Assembly: GCF_037327425.1 (NCBI RefSeq)
Contig: NZ_CP147846.1
Span: 2,418,001-2,482,000, forward strand
DNA from: Rhodococcus sovatensis
GTDB taxonomy: Bacteria > Actinomycetota > Actinomycetes > Mycobacteriales > Mycobacteriaceae
Length of the DNA: 64,000 bases
Direction of reading: 5' to 3'
The translations under genes were made by a program, and so were the position numbers. The notes under the pieces were generated by a model. That model worked only from the letters and a program-made list of their open reading frames with translations. It was not told the origin of the DNA and did not search any database. Below, in pieces: positions 8,468-17,363 of this stretch. Positions within the stretch are counted from its first letter, which is position 1; each line of letters begins with the position of its first letter.

Positions 8468-8677
8468 TTCCACCGTTCGACCGGCGCAGTGCCCCACGCT
8501 CGGTGCAAGATCAACTTTATTGCCGACACGCCAACCTCGCAGGCCGAAAACCGAGACAAGTCGGGGCATCACACCGGTAGGCTGTGTTTCAGCTCACATT
8601 TTTCTCTCGGCTAAGGACCTCTTGGCCGACGGAGCTCCCCAGATGCTCACGAGGCAGGTACGGAGAGGCTGAACAGG
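8468..8677 (+). promoter_or_regulatory. nuo operon upstream region
   Basis: A 210-nt gap between the receiver gene and nuoA, the longest gap before the 15-kb nuo operon, so it probably carries the nuo promoter and leader. A TAGGCT at about 8577-8582 could be a -10 box, but the -35 match is poor. GGAGAGG about 10 nt before the TTG start of nuoA (8678) is a good ribosome-binding site. No terminator after the receiver gene is apparent, so some read-through is possible. Confidence 0.4.
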
Positions 8678-9037
8678 TTGAACGAGTACATCCCCGTTTT
8701 CGTCCTCGGCGCTGTCGCAGTCGCCTTCGCCCTCGTATCCGTCGTCATCGCAGCAGTCATCGGCCCCAAGCGCTACAACCGTGCAAAGCTCGATGCCTAC
8801 GAGTGCGGCATCGAACCTACGGCACAACCCATGGGCGCCGGGCGATACCCGGTGAAGTTCTACCTCACCGCGATGCTGTTCATCATTTTCGACATCGAGA
8901 TCGTATTTCTCTATCCCTGGGCGGTGCACTTCGATGCGCTCGGGGTCTTCGGACTACTCGCCATGATGATGTTCATCGTCAGTGCCGCGGTTGCCTACGC
9001 CTACGAGTGGCGACGCGGCGGACTGAGCTGGGACTAG
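8678..9037 (+). CDS. nuoA: NADH-quinone oxidoreductase subunit A
   Basis: A 119-aa membrane subunit of complex I with three transmembrane helices (about residues 6-30, 60-80 and 88-112). The conserved loop KLDAYECGIEPTAQPMGAGR carries the invariant Cys and acidic residues of the switching loop near the quinone site, followed by VKFYLTAMLFIIFDIEIVFL. NuoA helps join the peripheral arm to the membrane arm. First gene of the 14-gene nuo operon. The TTG start at 8678 is supported by GGAGAGG upstream and by the normal family length. A 57-nt gap with a 14-nt tandem duplication separates it from nuoB. Confidence 0.97.
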   Translation: MNEYIPVFVLGAVAVAFALVSVVIAAVIGPKRYNRAKLDAYECGIEPTAQPMGAGRYPVKFYLTAMLFIIFDIEIVFLYPWAVHFDALGVFGLLAMMMFIVSAAVAYAYEWRRGGLSWD

Positions 9038-9054
9038 ATCCCGCCGCTACCGAC

Positions 9055-9082
9055 GCCGCATGCAACGAGCCGCATACAACGA
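9055..9082 (+). repeat. 14-nt tandem duplication between nuoA and nuoB
   Basis: GCCGCATGCAACGA (9055-9068) is followed directly by GCCGCATACAACGA (9069-9082), one mismatch. It lies just upstream of the nuoB ribosome-binding site (GAGAAGGG) and does not encode protein. Confidence 0.85.
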
Positions 9083-9094
9083 GAAGGGTCTGAC

Positions 9095-9649
9095 ATGGGT
9101 CTCGAGGAGAAGTTGCCGAGCGGCTTTCTGCTGAGCACAGTGGAAGGTCTTGCCGGCTATGTCCGCAAGGGCTCGCTGTGGCCTGCCACCTTCGGACTGG
9201 CGTGCTGTGCCATCGAGATGATGGCTACCAGCTCCGGCAGGTTCGACATCGCGCGGTTCGGAATGGAGGCCTTCCGGGCGTCACCCAGGCAGGCCGACCT
9301 GATGATCGTCGCAGGACGAGTCAGCCAAAAGATGGCACCGGTTCTCCGTCAGATATACGACCAGATGGCGGAGCCGAAATGGGTTCTGGCGATGGGGGTA
9401 TGCGCTTCGTCCGGCGGTATGTTCAACAACTACGCCATCGTTCAAGGCGTAGACCACGTGGTGCCAGTCGATATCTACTTGCCGGGTTGTCCGCCTCGCC
9501 CCGAGATGCTTCTCGACGCAATTCTGAAGCTGCACGAGAAGATTCAGGAGATGCCCCTAGGCGCCGATCGCGAGAAGGTCGCTCGCGCCGCCGAAGAGGC
9601 TGCGTTGCAATCGAGGCCGACGATCGAGCTGAAAGGTTTGCTGCGGTGA
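9095..9649 (+). CDS. nuoB: NADH-quinone oxidoreductase subunit B
   Basis: A 184-aa peripheral subunit that ligates cluster N2, the last Fe-S centre before quinone. The ligands are visible: adjacent Cys pair in FGLACCAIEMM, Cys in AMGVCASSGGMFNN and Cys in YLPGCPPRPEMLLDA. The start ATG 9095 follows GAGAAGGG. The stop overlaps the GTG of nuoC (GTGA). A C-terminal tail (about residues 155-184) is a little longer than in enteric NuoB, as is common in actinobacteria. Confidence 0.97.
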   Translation: MGLEEKLPSGFLLSTVEGLAGYVRKGSLWPATFGLACCAIEMMATSSGRFDIARFGMEAFRASPRQADLMIVAGRVSQKMAPVLRQIYDQMAEPKWVLAMGVCASSGGMFNNYAIVQGVDHVVPVDIYLPGCPPRPEMLLDAILKLHEKIQEMPLGADREKVARAAEEAALQSRPTIELKGLLR

Positions 9650-10299
9650 CTGTCGATCGACGCGGGATGTTCGGCGTCCGTGGTTCCGGCGACACATCGG
9701 GTTACGGTCGATTGGTCGTCCCAGTTCTTGCCCAGGGCACTTCGGACCGGCCGTACGGGAGCTATTTCGACTCCATCGCAGACGAACTCACAAGAACACT
9801 CGCAGCGGCCGACACAGCATTCGACGATGCAATCGAATCCGCCGTCGTGTTCCGCGGCGAAATGACGTTGCACGTGCGGCGGGAACATCTACTACAGGTC
9901 GCGACACATCTCCGGAACGAACCCGCACTTCGGTTCGAGATGTGTCTCGGCGTCAACGGTGTCCACTACCCGCAGAACACAGGTCGCGAACTGCATGCGT
10001 CGTATCCGCTTCTGTCGATCACGCACAACCGGCGAGTGCGGCTGGAAGTATCGGTCCCCGAGTCCGATCCGCACATTCCCAGCCTCGTCGGCATCTACCC
10101 GACCAACGACTGGCACGAACGTGAGACCTACGACTTTTTCGGCATCCAGTTCGACGGCCATCCGTCGCTGACACGCATCCAGATGCCGGACGATTGGATC
10201 GGTCATCCCCAGCGCAAGGACTATCCACTGGGTGGAATCCCTGTCGAATACAAGGGCGCCAGCATTCCTCCACCAGATCAACGGCGGGAGTACAACTGA
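9646..10299 (+). CDS. nuoC: NADH-quinone oxidoreductase subunit C
   Basis: A 217-aa peripheral-arm subunit (30-kDa subunit family), separate from NuoD as in other actinobacteria rather than fused as in enterobacteria. The family signature HIPSLVGIYPTNDWHERETY, followed by DFFGIQFDGHP, PDDWIGHPQRKDYPLGG, is complete. It has a roughly 40-residue actinobacterial N-terminal extension before the conserved domain. The GTG start (9646) overlaps the nuoB stop and its own stop overlaps the nuoD ATG, so translation is probably coupled. Confidence 0.96.
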   Translation: MTVDRRGMFGVRGSGDTSGYGRLVVPVLAQGTSDRPYGSYFDSIADELTRTLAAADTAFDDAIESAVVFRGEMTLHVRREHLLQVATHLRNEPALRFEMCLGVNGVHYPQNTGRELHASYPLLSITHNRRVRLEVSVPESDPHIPSLVGIYPTNDWHERETYDFFGIQFDGHPSLTRIQMPDDWIGHPQRKDYPLGGIPVEYKGASIPPPDQRREYN

Positions 10300-11615
10300 T
10301 GACCGACACAGCGGGCCACGAAAAGTCGTTCACGGTATCCGGGCAGGATTGGGAGGACATCGTGACGGCCGCAGCCGAATCGTCTGCGGCGTCGTCCGAG
10401 GAGCGAATCGTCGTCAACATGGGGCCCCAGCACCCCTCGACACACGGCGTGCTCCGCCTCATCCTCGAGATCGAAGCCGAGACCGTCACCGAGGCCAGAT
10501 GTGGAATCGGATACTTGCACACTGGCATCGAGAAGAATCTCGAATTCCGTAACTGGACCCAGGGCGTCACGTTCGTCACGCGGATGGACTACCTGTCGCC
10601 GTTCTTCAACGAAACCGCGTACTGCCTGGGTGTAGAGAAGCTCCTCGACATCACGGACGATATTCCGGAACGTGCGAGCGTCGTACGCGTATTGCTGATG
10701 GAACTCAACCGCATCTCCTCGCACCTCGTCGCACTGGCTACCGGCGGCATGGAACTGGGAGCAGTGACTGCGATGCTCTTCGGGTTCCGCGAGCGCGAAC
10801 TGATACTCGACGTGTTCGAAACGATCACCGGTTTGCGTATGAATCACGCCTACATCCGTCCGGGCGGGTTGGCTCAGGATTTACCCGACGGCGCTGTCGA
10901 GAAGATCCGTGAGCTTCTGACGACCCTTCCAGGCAGACTTCGCGACATGTCGAATCTGTTGGACGACAATCGAATCTGGAAGGCGCGCACCAAGGGAATC
11001 GGCTACCTCGACCTGACCGGATGCATGGCGCTCGGTATCACCGGACCGATGCTCCGATCCACTGGTCTTCCGCACGACCTTCGCGTGTCTGAACCCTACT
11101 GTGGCTACGAGAACTACGAATTCGACGTTTGCACCGACACCGGTTGCGACGCATATGGGCGCTACGTCATCCGCGTCGCGGAGATGAAGGAATCACTGAA
11201 GATCGTCGAACAGTGCCTCGACAGGCTCCGTCCGGGGCCAGTGATGGTCGACGACAAGAAGATTGCGTGGCCCGCCGATCTCTCGGTTGGTCCCGACGGC
11301 ATGGGGAATTCGAAGGAGCATGTCCGCGACATCATGGACACCTCGATGGAGTCGCTCATCCACCACTTCAAACTGGTGACCGAGGGGTTCCGAGTGCCGG
11401 CGGGGCAGGTCTACATCGCAGTGGAATCTCCGCGTGGGGAGCTTGGGGTCCACATGGTCAGCGACGGCGGTACACGACCTTTTCGGGTGCATTACCGAGA
11501 CCCGTCGTTCACCAATCTCCAAGCCGTGGCGGCCACGTGCGAAGGTGGAATGGTCGCCGACGTCATTGCCGCAGTCGCCAGTATCGACCCCGTCATGGGC
11601 GGAGTCGATCGATGA
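10299..11615 (+). CDS. nuoD: NADH-quinone oxidoreductase subunit D
   Basis: A 438-aa peripheral subunit (49-kDa family, related to NiFe hydrogenase large subunit) that forms the quinone-binding pocket with NuoB. MGPQHPSTHGVLRLILEIE contains the conserved His of the quinone site, YLHTGIEKNLE and MNHAYIRPGGLAQDLPDG are family signatures, and the C terminus DPVMGGVDR replaces the hydrogenase Ni ligands. The ATG at 10299 overlaps the nuoC stop; the frame is open upstream but that belongs to shadow sequence within nuoC. The stop overlaps the nuoE ATG. Confidence 0.97.
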   Translation: MTDTAGHEKSFTVSGQDWEDIVTAAAESSAASSEERIVVNMGPQHPSTHGVLRLILEIEAETVTEARCGIGYLHTGIEKNLEFRNWTQGVTFVTRMDYLSPFFNETAYCLGVEKLLDITDDIPERASVVRVLLMELNRISSHLVALATGGMELGAVTAMLFGFRERELILDVFETITGLRMNHAYIRPGGLAQDLPDGAVEKIRELLTTLPGRLRDMSNLLDDNRIWKARTKGIGYLDLTGCMALGITGPMLRSTGLPHDLRVSEPYCGYENYEFDVCTDTGCDAYGRYVIRVAEMKESLKIVEQCLDRLRPGPVMVDDKKIAWPADLSVGPDGMGNSKEHVRDIMDTSMESLIHHFKLVTEGFRVPAGQVYIAVESPRGELGVHMVSDGGTRPFRVHYRDPSFTNLQAVAATCEGGMVADVIAAVASIDPVMGGVDR

Positions 11616-12439
11616 GCGAGAAGGTCTATCTTCGACTCGGTACCCGTCCTGCCCCGTACCCGGACAGCGTCCGCGCGCGACTCGAGAAGGACGCCGCCGA
11701 GATCATCGCGCGCTACTCCCCGCCCGATGCACCCGACCCGCAGATGGCGCGCTCCGCCCTCCTGCCGCTGCTTCATCTCGTCCAATCCGAGGACGGGTAC
11801 GTCTCCCCGACAGGAATCGAGTTCTGTGCGCGGATACTGGGTCTGACCGGGGCCGAGGTCACCGCAGTGTCCACGTTCTACTCCATGTACCGACGTGAAC
11901 CGACCCAGGACTATCTGGTCGGGGTGTGCACCAATACGTTGTGCGCGATCATGGGCGGAGACGCCATTCTCGAATCGCTGCGCGAACATCTCGGGCCGTC
12001 CGACGACACGGTGACGCTGACGCACATCGAATGCAATGCGGCGTGCGATTACGCACCCGTAGTGATGGTCAACTGGGAGTTCTTCGACAACCAGACCCCG
12101 GAATCTGCTCGGAACCTGATCGATTCGCTGCGCTCGGACGACGAGGTCGTTCCCACCCGCGGCGCGTCCCTGTGCACCTTCAGAGAGACCGAACGTATTC
12201 TCGCTGGCTTCCCCGACGACCGTCTCGGCGCCGTCCAAGCCGGTGGAACTGCGGGGGCACCGACTCTCGCAGGACTCCGCGTCGCACGTCGAGCGGGAAT
12301 GTCGGCGCCCGCGGAATCGGAACCCAGGGACAGCGGCGAGGCTCCCATCGGGTCGGAAGCGGCCAATGCGGCGGCATTCACGAAGGACAAGCCAGCACCC
12401 GCACCCGGGGAATCGGTTCCGCCGGAGAAGGGACACTGA
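11612..12439 (+). CDS. nuoE: NADH-quinone oxidoreductase subunit E
   Basis: A 275-aa subunit of the NADH-oxidising module carrying the [2Fe-2S] cluster N1a. Its four Cys ligands appear in GVCTNTLCAIMGG and IECNAACDYAPVV. After about residue 200 there is an Ala/Pro/Glu-rich, probably disordered tail (to KPAPAPGESVPPEKGH) absent from enteric NuoE but usual in mycobacterial relatives. ATG 11612 overlaps the nuoD stop. The stop is inside the first copy of a 17-nt tandem duplication, which moves nuoF 18 nt downstream. Confidence 0.96.
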   Translation: MSEKVYLRLGTRPAPYPDSVRARLEKDAAEIIARYSPPDAPDPQMARSALLPLLHLVQSEDGYVSPTGIEFCARILGLTGAEVTAVSTFYSMYRREPTQDYLVGVCTNTLCAIMGGDAILESLREHLGPSDDTVTLTHIECNAACDYAPVVMVNWEFFDNQTPESARNLIDSLRSDDEVVPTRGASLCTFRETERILAGFPDDRLGAVQAGGTAGAPTLAGLRVARRAGMSAPAESEPRDSGEAPIGSEAANAAAFTKDKPAPAPGESVPPEKGH

Positions 12440-12460
12440 CGTGGAAGGGACACTGACGTG
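12427..12460 (+). repeat. 17-nt perfect tandem duplication at the nuoE/nuoF junction
   Basis: GAAGGGACACTGACGTG occurs at 12427-12443 and again at 12444-12460. Each copy contains the ribosome-binding GAAGGG, a TGA and a GTG. The first TGA ends nuoE; the second GTG starts nuoF. The first GTG (12441) opens only an 8-codon frame ending at 12467. Confidence 0.95.
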
Positions 12461-13771
12461 CCATTGACTCCGGTGTTGAGCAGCTATTGGGACGATCCCG
12501 AATCGTGGACCCTCGAAACATACGAACGTCACGGGGGTTACGAGGGACTACGGCGCGCCTTCGACATGCCCAAGGACGATGTCATCGCGCTCGTGAAAGA
12601 CGCTGGGCTCCGCGGTCGCGGCGGAGCAGGCTTCCCGACCGGCATGAAGTGGAGCTTCATCCCACAGGTTGGTGACAAGAAAGGCGGGGACAAGCCGCAC
12701 TACCTGGTGGTCAATGCCGACGAGTCCGAGCCGGGAACCTGCAAGGACATGCCGCTCCTGCTCGCCACCCCCCAGGTACTTCTCGAAGGAATCATCATCG
12801 CCGCGTACGCGATTCGAGCGCATCGCGCGTACATCTATGTCCGCGGGGAAGTTGTTCCGGTACTGCGCCGCATACAGGCTGCCGTCGCCGACGCATATGC
12901 CGCGGGCTACCTCGGCACGGACATCATGGGTAGCGGGTTCGATCTCGACGTCGTCGTCCATGCAGGTGCGGGCGCCTACATCTGCGGCGAGGAAACAGCT
13001 CTACTGGACTCACTCGAAGGCCGCCGAGGACAACCACGTCTACGGCCTCCGTTTCCAGCCGTCGCTGGGCTCTACGCCTGTCCGACGGTGGTCAACAATG
13101 TCGAGTCCATAGCGAGTGTTCCGGCAATACTGCGCAACGGAGTCGATTGGTTCCGCTCGATGGGTAGCGAGAAGTCGCCCGGTTTCACGCTGTACTCGTT
13201 GTCCGGGCACGTCACAACACCCGGTCAGTACGAGGCGCCGCTCGGCATCACGCTGAGAGAACTGCTGGAGTACGCGGGCGGTGTCCGGGCAGGTCATTCC
13301 CTCAAGTTCTGGACTCCAGGTGGCTCGTCGACCCCGATCTTCACCGAGGAACACCTCGATGTGCCGCTCGACTACGAGGGCGTCGCCGCGGCAGGGTCGA
13401 TGCTTGGAACCAAGGCACTTCAGATATTCGACGACACCACCTGCGTCGTCCGAGCGGTGCGCAGATGGACAGAGTTCTACGCACACGAGTCCTGTGGCAA
13501 GTGCACGCCGTGCCGCGAAGGCACCTACTGGCTCGTCCAGATCTACGAGCGGCTCGAAACAGGCCGCGGCACCGAAGCGGATCTCGACACCCTCCTCGAC
13601 ATCGCCGACAGCATTCTCGGTAAGTCGTTCTGTGCACTGGGCGACGGCGCCGTCAGTCCGATCACGTCGTCGCTGAAGTACTTTCGCGACGAATACCTCG
13701 AACACATCGGCGCGCCGTGCCCGTTCGATCCACACCGCGCCACACTGATGGCGGGAGAGCTGACCTCATGA
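12458..13771 (+). CDS. nuoF: NADH-quinone oxidoreductase subunit F
   Basis: A 437-aa NADH-binding subunit, entry point of electrons into complex I. LRGRGGAGFPTGMKW is the glycine-rich NADH loop, NADESEPGTCKD and GAGAYICGEETALLDSLEG line the FMN site, and ESCGKCTPCREGTYW plus the later SFCALGD supply the four Cys of [4Fe-4S] cluster N3. The GTG at 12458 lies in the second copy of the 17-nt repeat, with GAAGGG as ribosome-binding site. The stop overlaps the nuoG ATG. Confidence 0.97.
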   Translation: MPLTPVLSSYWDDPESWTLETYERHGGYEGLRRAFDMPKDDVIALVKDAGLRGRGGAGFPTGMKWSFIPQVGDKKGGDKPHYLVVNADESEPGTCKDMPLLLATPQVLLEGIIIAAYAIRAHRAYIYVRGEVVPVLRRIQAAVADAYAAGYLGTDIMGSGFDLDVVVHAGAGAYICGEETALLDSLEGRRGQPRLRPPFPAVAGLYACPTVVNNVESIASVPAILRNGVDWFRSMGSEKSPGFTLYSLSGHVTTPGQYEAPLGITLRELLEYAGGVRAGHSLKFWTPGGSSTPIFTEEHLDVPLDYEGVAAAGSMLGTKALQIFDDTTCVVRAVRRWTEFYAHESCGKCTPCREGTYWLVQIYERLETGRGTEADLDTLLDIADSILGKSFCALGDGAVSPITSSLKYFRDEYLEHIGAPCPFDPHRATLMAGELTS

Positions 13772-16119
13772 GTGTCGAAGCCCAGACGGTGACCGTCAGT
13801 ATCGACGGCAACGAGCTCCAGGTCCCGCCCGGGACGCTGGTGATCAGAGCCGCCGAACTGAGCGGTGTCCAGATTCCCCGTTTCTGCGATCATCCCCTTC
13901 TCGATCCGGTCGGCGCGTGCAGGCAGTGCCTGGTCGAAGTAGAGGGTCAGCGCAAGCCATTGGCGTCGTGTACGACGACGGTGACCGACGGCATGGTGAT
14001 TCACACCCAGGTCAGTTCCCCGGTCGCCGCCAAAGCACAGGACGGCGTCATGGAGCTTCTGCTGATCAATCATCCGTTGGACTGTCCGGTATGCGACAAG
14101 GGCGGTGAATGCCCCCTGCAGAACCAGGCGATGTCATCGGGGCGATCGGATACACGCTTCACCGACGTCAAGCGCACGTACCCGAAGCCTGTTCCGCTGT
14201 CTTCGGAGGTTCTCCTCGATCGTGAACGCTGCGTGCTGTGCGCCCGGTGCACACGCTTCTCGCAACAGATCGCCGGGGACCCGTTCATCGAGTTGATCGA
14301 ACGTGGCGCTTTGCAGCAGGTGGGAATCTACGAAAACGAGCCCTTCGAATCGTACTTCTCCGGAAACACCGTCCAGATATGCCCGGTCGGCGCACTGACG
14401 GGCGCGGCGTATCGATTCCGCGCCCGTCCGTACGACCTCGTCTCGACGCCGAGCGCCTGCGAGCACTGCGCGAGTGGGTGCGCCCAACGCACCGATCACC
14501 GTCGCGGAAAAGTACTGCGCAGGCTGGCCGGAGACGACCCAGCGGTCAACGAGGAGTGGAACTGTGACAAGGGACGCTGGGCGTTCGCGTACATCACCGA
14601 ACGCGACCGACTCGATACCCCCCTCGTCCGGACTGAGGATGGATCGCTCGAGCCGGCGTCCTGGTCCGAGGCAATAGCTTTCGCTGCCGACGGCCTGAAG
14701 GCTGCGGGATCTGACGTCGGCGTCCTGGTCGGTGGGCGCTCGACGCTGGAAGACGCATATGCATACTCCAAGTTCGCACGAGTTGCGCTGAACAGCAACA
14801 ACATCGACTTTCGAGCTCGGGCACACAGCGCAGAGGAGGCAGAGTTTCTTGCCTCGTGCGTAGCCGGTCGCAACATGGACGTCACCTACAACAGCCTGGA
14901 ACACGCTCCGACGGTGGTTCTGGTCGGCTTCGAGCCCGAAGAAGAGTCTCCGATCGTCTTCCTGAGACTCCGCAAGGCCGTCCGTACGAGGGGCCAGAAG
15001 GTCCTTGCCATCGCCCCGTGGGCATCTCCCGGCGTCACCAAACTCGGTGCCGCACTGCTTCGGTGTGTTCCGACCGGCGAAGCCGCGGTCCTCGACGAGC
15101 TGACGGACCTCGAACCGGGCACAGTAATCCTCGTCGGCGAACGCCTTGCCGAGACGCCGGGCGGATACTCTGCAGTCGCGCGATCGGCAGCGAAGTTCGG
15201 TGCGCAAGTCGCGTGGATTCCTCGCCGAGCCGGCGACCGCGGCGCGCTCGACGTAGGAGCACTGCCGAACCTGCTGCCAGGTGGGCGACCGGTCTCGGAC
15301 CCCGACGCGCGGGCCGAACTCGAGAATCACTGGCACATCGACTCCCTCCCTGTTGCCGATGGTCTCGGCACGTCGGAGATTCTCGAGGCCGCACGGTCAG
15401 GGTCCGCGCTCATCATCGGCGGCGTCGAACTCGCCGATCTTCCCGATCCTGCTGGAGCGGCCGCTGCAATCGACAGCGCATCGTTCGTCGTCAGCCTCGA
15501 ATTGCGGCACAGCGGAATCACCGATCGCGCGGACGTCGTGTTTCCCGTCGCACCGGTGACGGAGAAGGCGGGGACGTTCGTCGACTGGGAGGGACGTCCA
15601 CGATCCTTCGATTCGGCGGTGCACGGTACGCGCTCGTTGCCAGACGGTCGCGTGCTTCATGCGCTCGCCGCCGACATGGGTCGCCCCATCGGACTTCCCG
15701 ACGTGACGTCGGCACAGGACGAGATCGCCTCACTCCCGACCTGGAGCGGCGCCGGAACTACGGTCCCGACATGGCCGTCCGAGCAGGTCCCGACACCTGC
15801 AGCAGGTGAAGCACGGCTCGCGACCTGGCGGATGCTGCTCGATTCCGGGCGTATGCAGGACGGTGAACCGCACCTCGCAGGTACGGCGCGCACTCCGGTT
15901 GTCCGGCTTTCCGACGCGACCGCCCTCGAGATCGGCGTGTCGGACGGCGACTGGGTAACGGTGACGTCGGACAGAGGCTCGATAACGTTGCCGTTGACGA
16001 TCACCGATCTTCCCGACCGCGTGGTGTGGTTACCGCTTCGATCGCCCGGCTCCGAAGTGAACGCCGCACTCGGCGTCGGCAACGGCGGAGTAGTCCGTAT
16101 CACAGGAGTGGAGTCGTGA
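13768..16119 (+). CDS. nuoG: NADH-quinone oxidoreductase subunit G
   Basis: A 783-aa Fe-S subunit of the molybdopterin-oxidoreductase family. The N-terminal ferredoxin domain (FCDHPLLDPVGACRQCLVE) holds a [2Fe-2S] cluster; HPLDCPVCDKGGECPLQNQA and RERCVLCARCTRF hold N5/N4. Residues 231, 234, 238 and 266 form a complete C-x2-C-x3-C-x27-C motif, the ligand pattern of the extra cluster N7 found in only some bacteria. The remaining 500 residues keep the molybdopterin fold without an obvious cofactor site. ATG 13768 overlaps nuoF; the TGA overlaps the GTG of nuoH. Confidence 0.96.
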   Translation: MSVEAQTVTVSIDGNELQVPPGTLVIRAAELSGVQIPRFCDHPLLDPVGACRQCLVEVEGQRKPLASCTTTVTDGMVIHTQVSSPVAAKAQDGVMELLLINHPLDCPVCDKGGECPLQNQAMSSGRSDTRFTDVKRTYPKPVPLSSEVLLDRERCVLCARCTRFSQQIAGDPFIELIERGALQQVGIYENEPFESYFSGNTVQICPVGALTGAAYRFRARPYDLVSTPSACEHCASGCAQRTDHRRGKVLRRLAGDDPAVNEEWNCDKGRWAFAYITERDRLDTPLVRTEDGSLEPASWSEAIAFAADGLKAAGSDVGVLVGGRSTLEDAYAYSKFARVALNSNNIDFRARAHSAEEAEFLASCVAGRNMDVTYNSLEHAPTVVLVGFEPEEESPIVFLRLRKAVRTRGQKVLAIAPWASPGVTKLGAALLRCVPTGEAAVLDELTDLEPGTVILVGERLAETPGGYSAVARSAAKFGAQVAWIPRRAGDRGALDVGALPNLLPGGRPVSDPDARAELENHWHIDSLPVADGLGTSEILEAARSGSALIIGGVELADLPDPAGAAAAIDSASFVVSLELRHSGITDRADVVFPVAPVTEKAGTFVDWEGRPRSFDSAVHGTRSLPDGRVLHALAADMGRPIGLPDVTSAQDEIASLPTWSGAGTTVPTWPSEQVPTPAAGEARLATWRMLLDSGRMQDGEPHLAGTARTPVVRLSDATALEIGVSDGDWVTVTSDRGSITLPLTITDLPDRVVWLPLRSPGSEVNAALGVGNGGVVRITGVES

Positions 16120-17363
16120 TTCCCGGCTTCGGCACCGATCCATGGTGGCTCGTCGTCGGCAAAGCGGTCGCGATCTTCGTCTTTCTCATCTTGACACCAC
16201 TTGTCGCGATTCTTGCCGAGCGCAAAGTGATGGCTCGGATGCAGATGCGCGTCGGCCCCAATCGAGTCGGTCCGGCCGGGATCCTGCAGAGCCTCGCCGA
16301 CGGCGTGAAGCTGGCTCTGAAAGAGGGCATCGTCCCCAAGGGAGTCGACAAACCGATCTATCTTCTTGCACCAGTGATCGCAGCAGTTCCCGCGTTCATG
16401 GCATTCGCGGTGATTCCCTTCGGTCCCGAGGTGTCGATCTTCGGCCAGCGAACTCCACTGCAGCTGACCGACTTTCCCGTCGGTGTGCTGTATATCCTGG
16501 CGGTCACCTCGGTCGGGGTGTACGGAATCGTGCTGGCAGGATGGGCGTCGGGCTCGACCTACCCGCTACTGGGTGGCCTCCGCTCCACCGCGCAGGTGAT
16601 CTCGTACGAAATCGCGATGGGACTCTCGTTCGTTGCGGTGTTCCTGCATGCGGGGACCATGTCCACGTCGGGAATCGTTGCTGCACAGTCGAGTACCTGG
16701 TACATCTTCCTTCTGTTCCCGTCGTTCTTGATCTATCTGACCTCGATGGTCGGCGAAACCAACCGCGCACCTTTCGACCTCCCCGAGGCCGAGGGCGAAT
16801 TGGTCGGAGGCTTCCACACCGAGTATTCGTCGCTGAATTTCGCGATGTTCATGCTCGCGGAATACGTCAACATGGTGACGGTGTCGGCGCTGGCTACGAC
16901 GCTGTTCCTCGGCGGTTGGCACGCACCGTTCCCGATCAGCCTGTGGGAGGGCGCCAATGCCGGGTGGTGGCCGGTCCTGTGGTTCACGCTCAAGGTGTGG
17001 GTCTTCTTGTTCGTGTTCATCTGGTTGCGGGCGACACTCCCCCGTCTGCGCTACGACCAGTTCATGAACCTGGGATGGAAGGTGCTCATCCCGGTATCCC
17101 TGGTGTGGATCGTTCTCGTCGCCACTGTGCGTGCCTTCCGCATCGAGGGATACGGTTCGCTCGCCGTGGCGCTGGTAGTGGTCAGCGCACTCGTCGCACT
17201 GCTGGTTGGGGCCCTCGCATGGCGTCGACTTCACCGTGAACGCGACCCGGACGGCCCGCCGACCGAGCGCCAACCCTTCGATCCGATGGCGGGCGGGTTC
17301 CCAGTCCCGCCGCTTCCTGGCCAAACCGCACCGAAACCCGAGAAGGAGCGCAGCGATGCCTGA
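16116..17363 (+). CDS. nuoH: NADH-quinone oxidoreductase subunit H
   Basis: A 415-aa membrane subunit with about eight transmembrane helices that forms the quinone chamber at the arm junction. Characteristic blocks are ILAERKVMARMQMRVGPNRV, PFDLPEAEGELVGGFHTEYS (with the Glu-rich loop of the proton path) and LRATLPRLRYDQFMNLGWKV. The last roughly 60 residues are a hydrophilic Pro/Arg-rich tail typical of actinobacterial NuoH. The GTG at 16116 overlaps the nuoG stop; the 3' end overlaps nuoI by 8 nt. Confidence 0.97.
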   Translation: MIPGFGTDPWWLVVGKAVAIFVFLILTPLVAILAERKVMARMQMRVGPNRVGPAGILQSLADGVKLALKEGIVPKGVDKPIYLLAPVIAAVPAFMAFAVIPFGPEVSIFGQRTPLQLTDFPVGVLYILAVTSVGVYGIVLAGWASGSTYPLLGGLRSTAQVISYEIAMGLSFVAVFLHAGTMSTSGIVAAQSSTWYIFLLFPSFLIYLTSMVGETNRAPFDLPEAEGELVGGFHTEYSSLNFAMFMLAEYVNMVTVSALATTLFLGGWHAPFPISLWEGANAGWWPVLWFTLKVWVFLFVFIWLRATLPRLRYDQFMNLGWKVLIPVSLVWIVLVATVRAFRIEGYGSLAVALVVVSALVALLVGALAWRRLHRERDPDGPPTERQPFDPMAGGFPVPPLPGQTAPKPEKERSDA

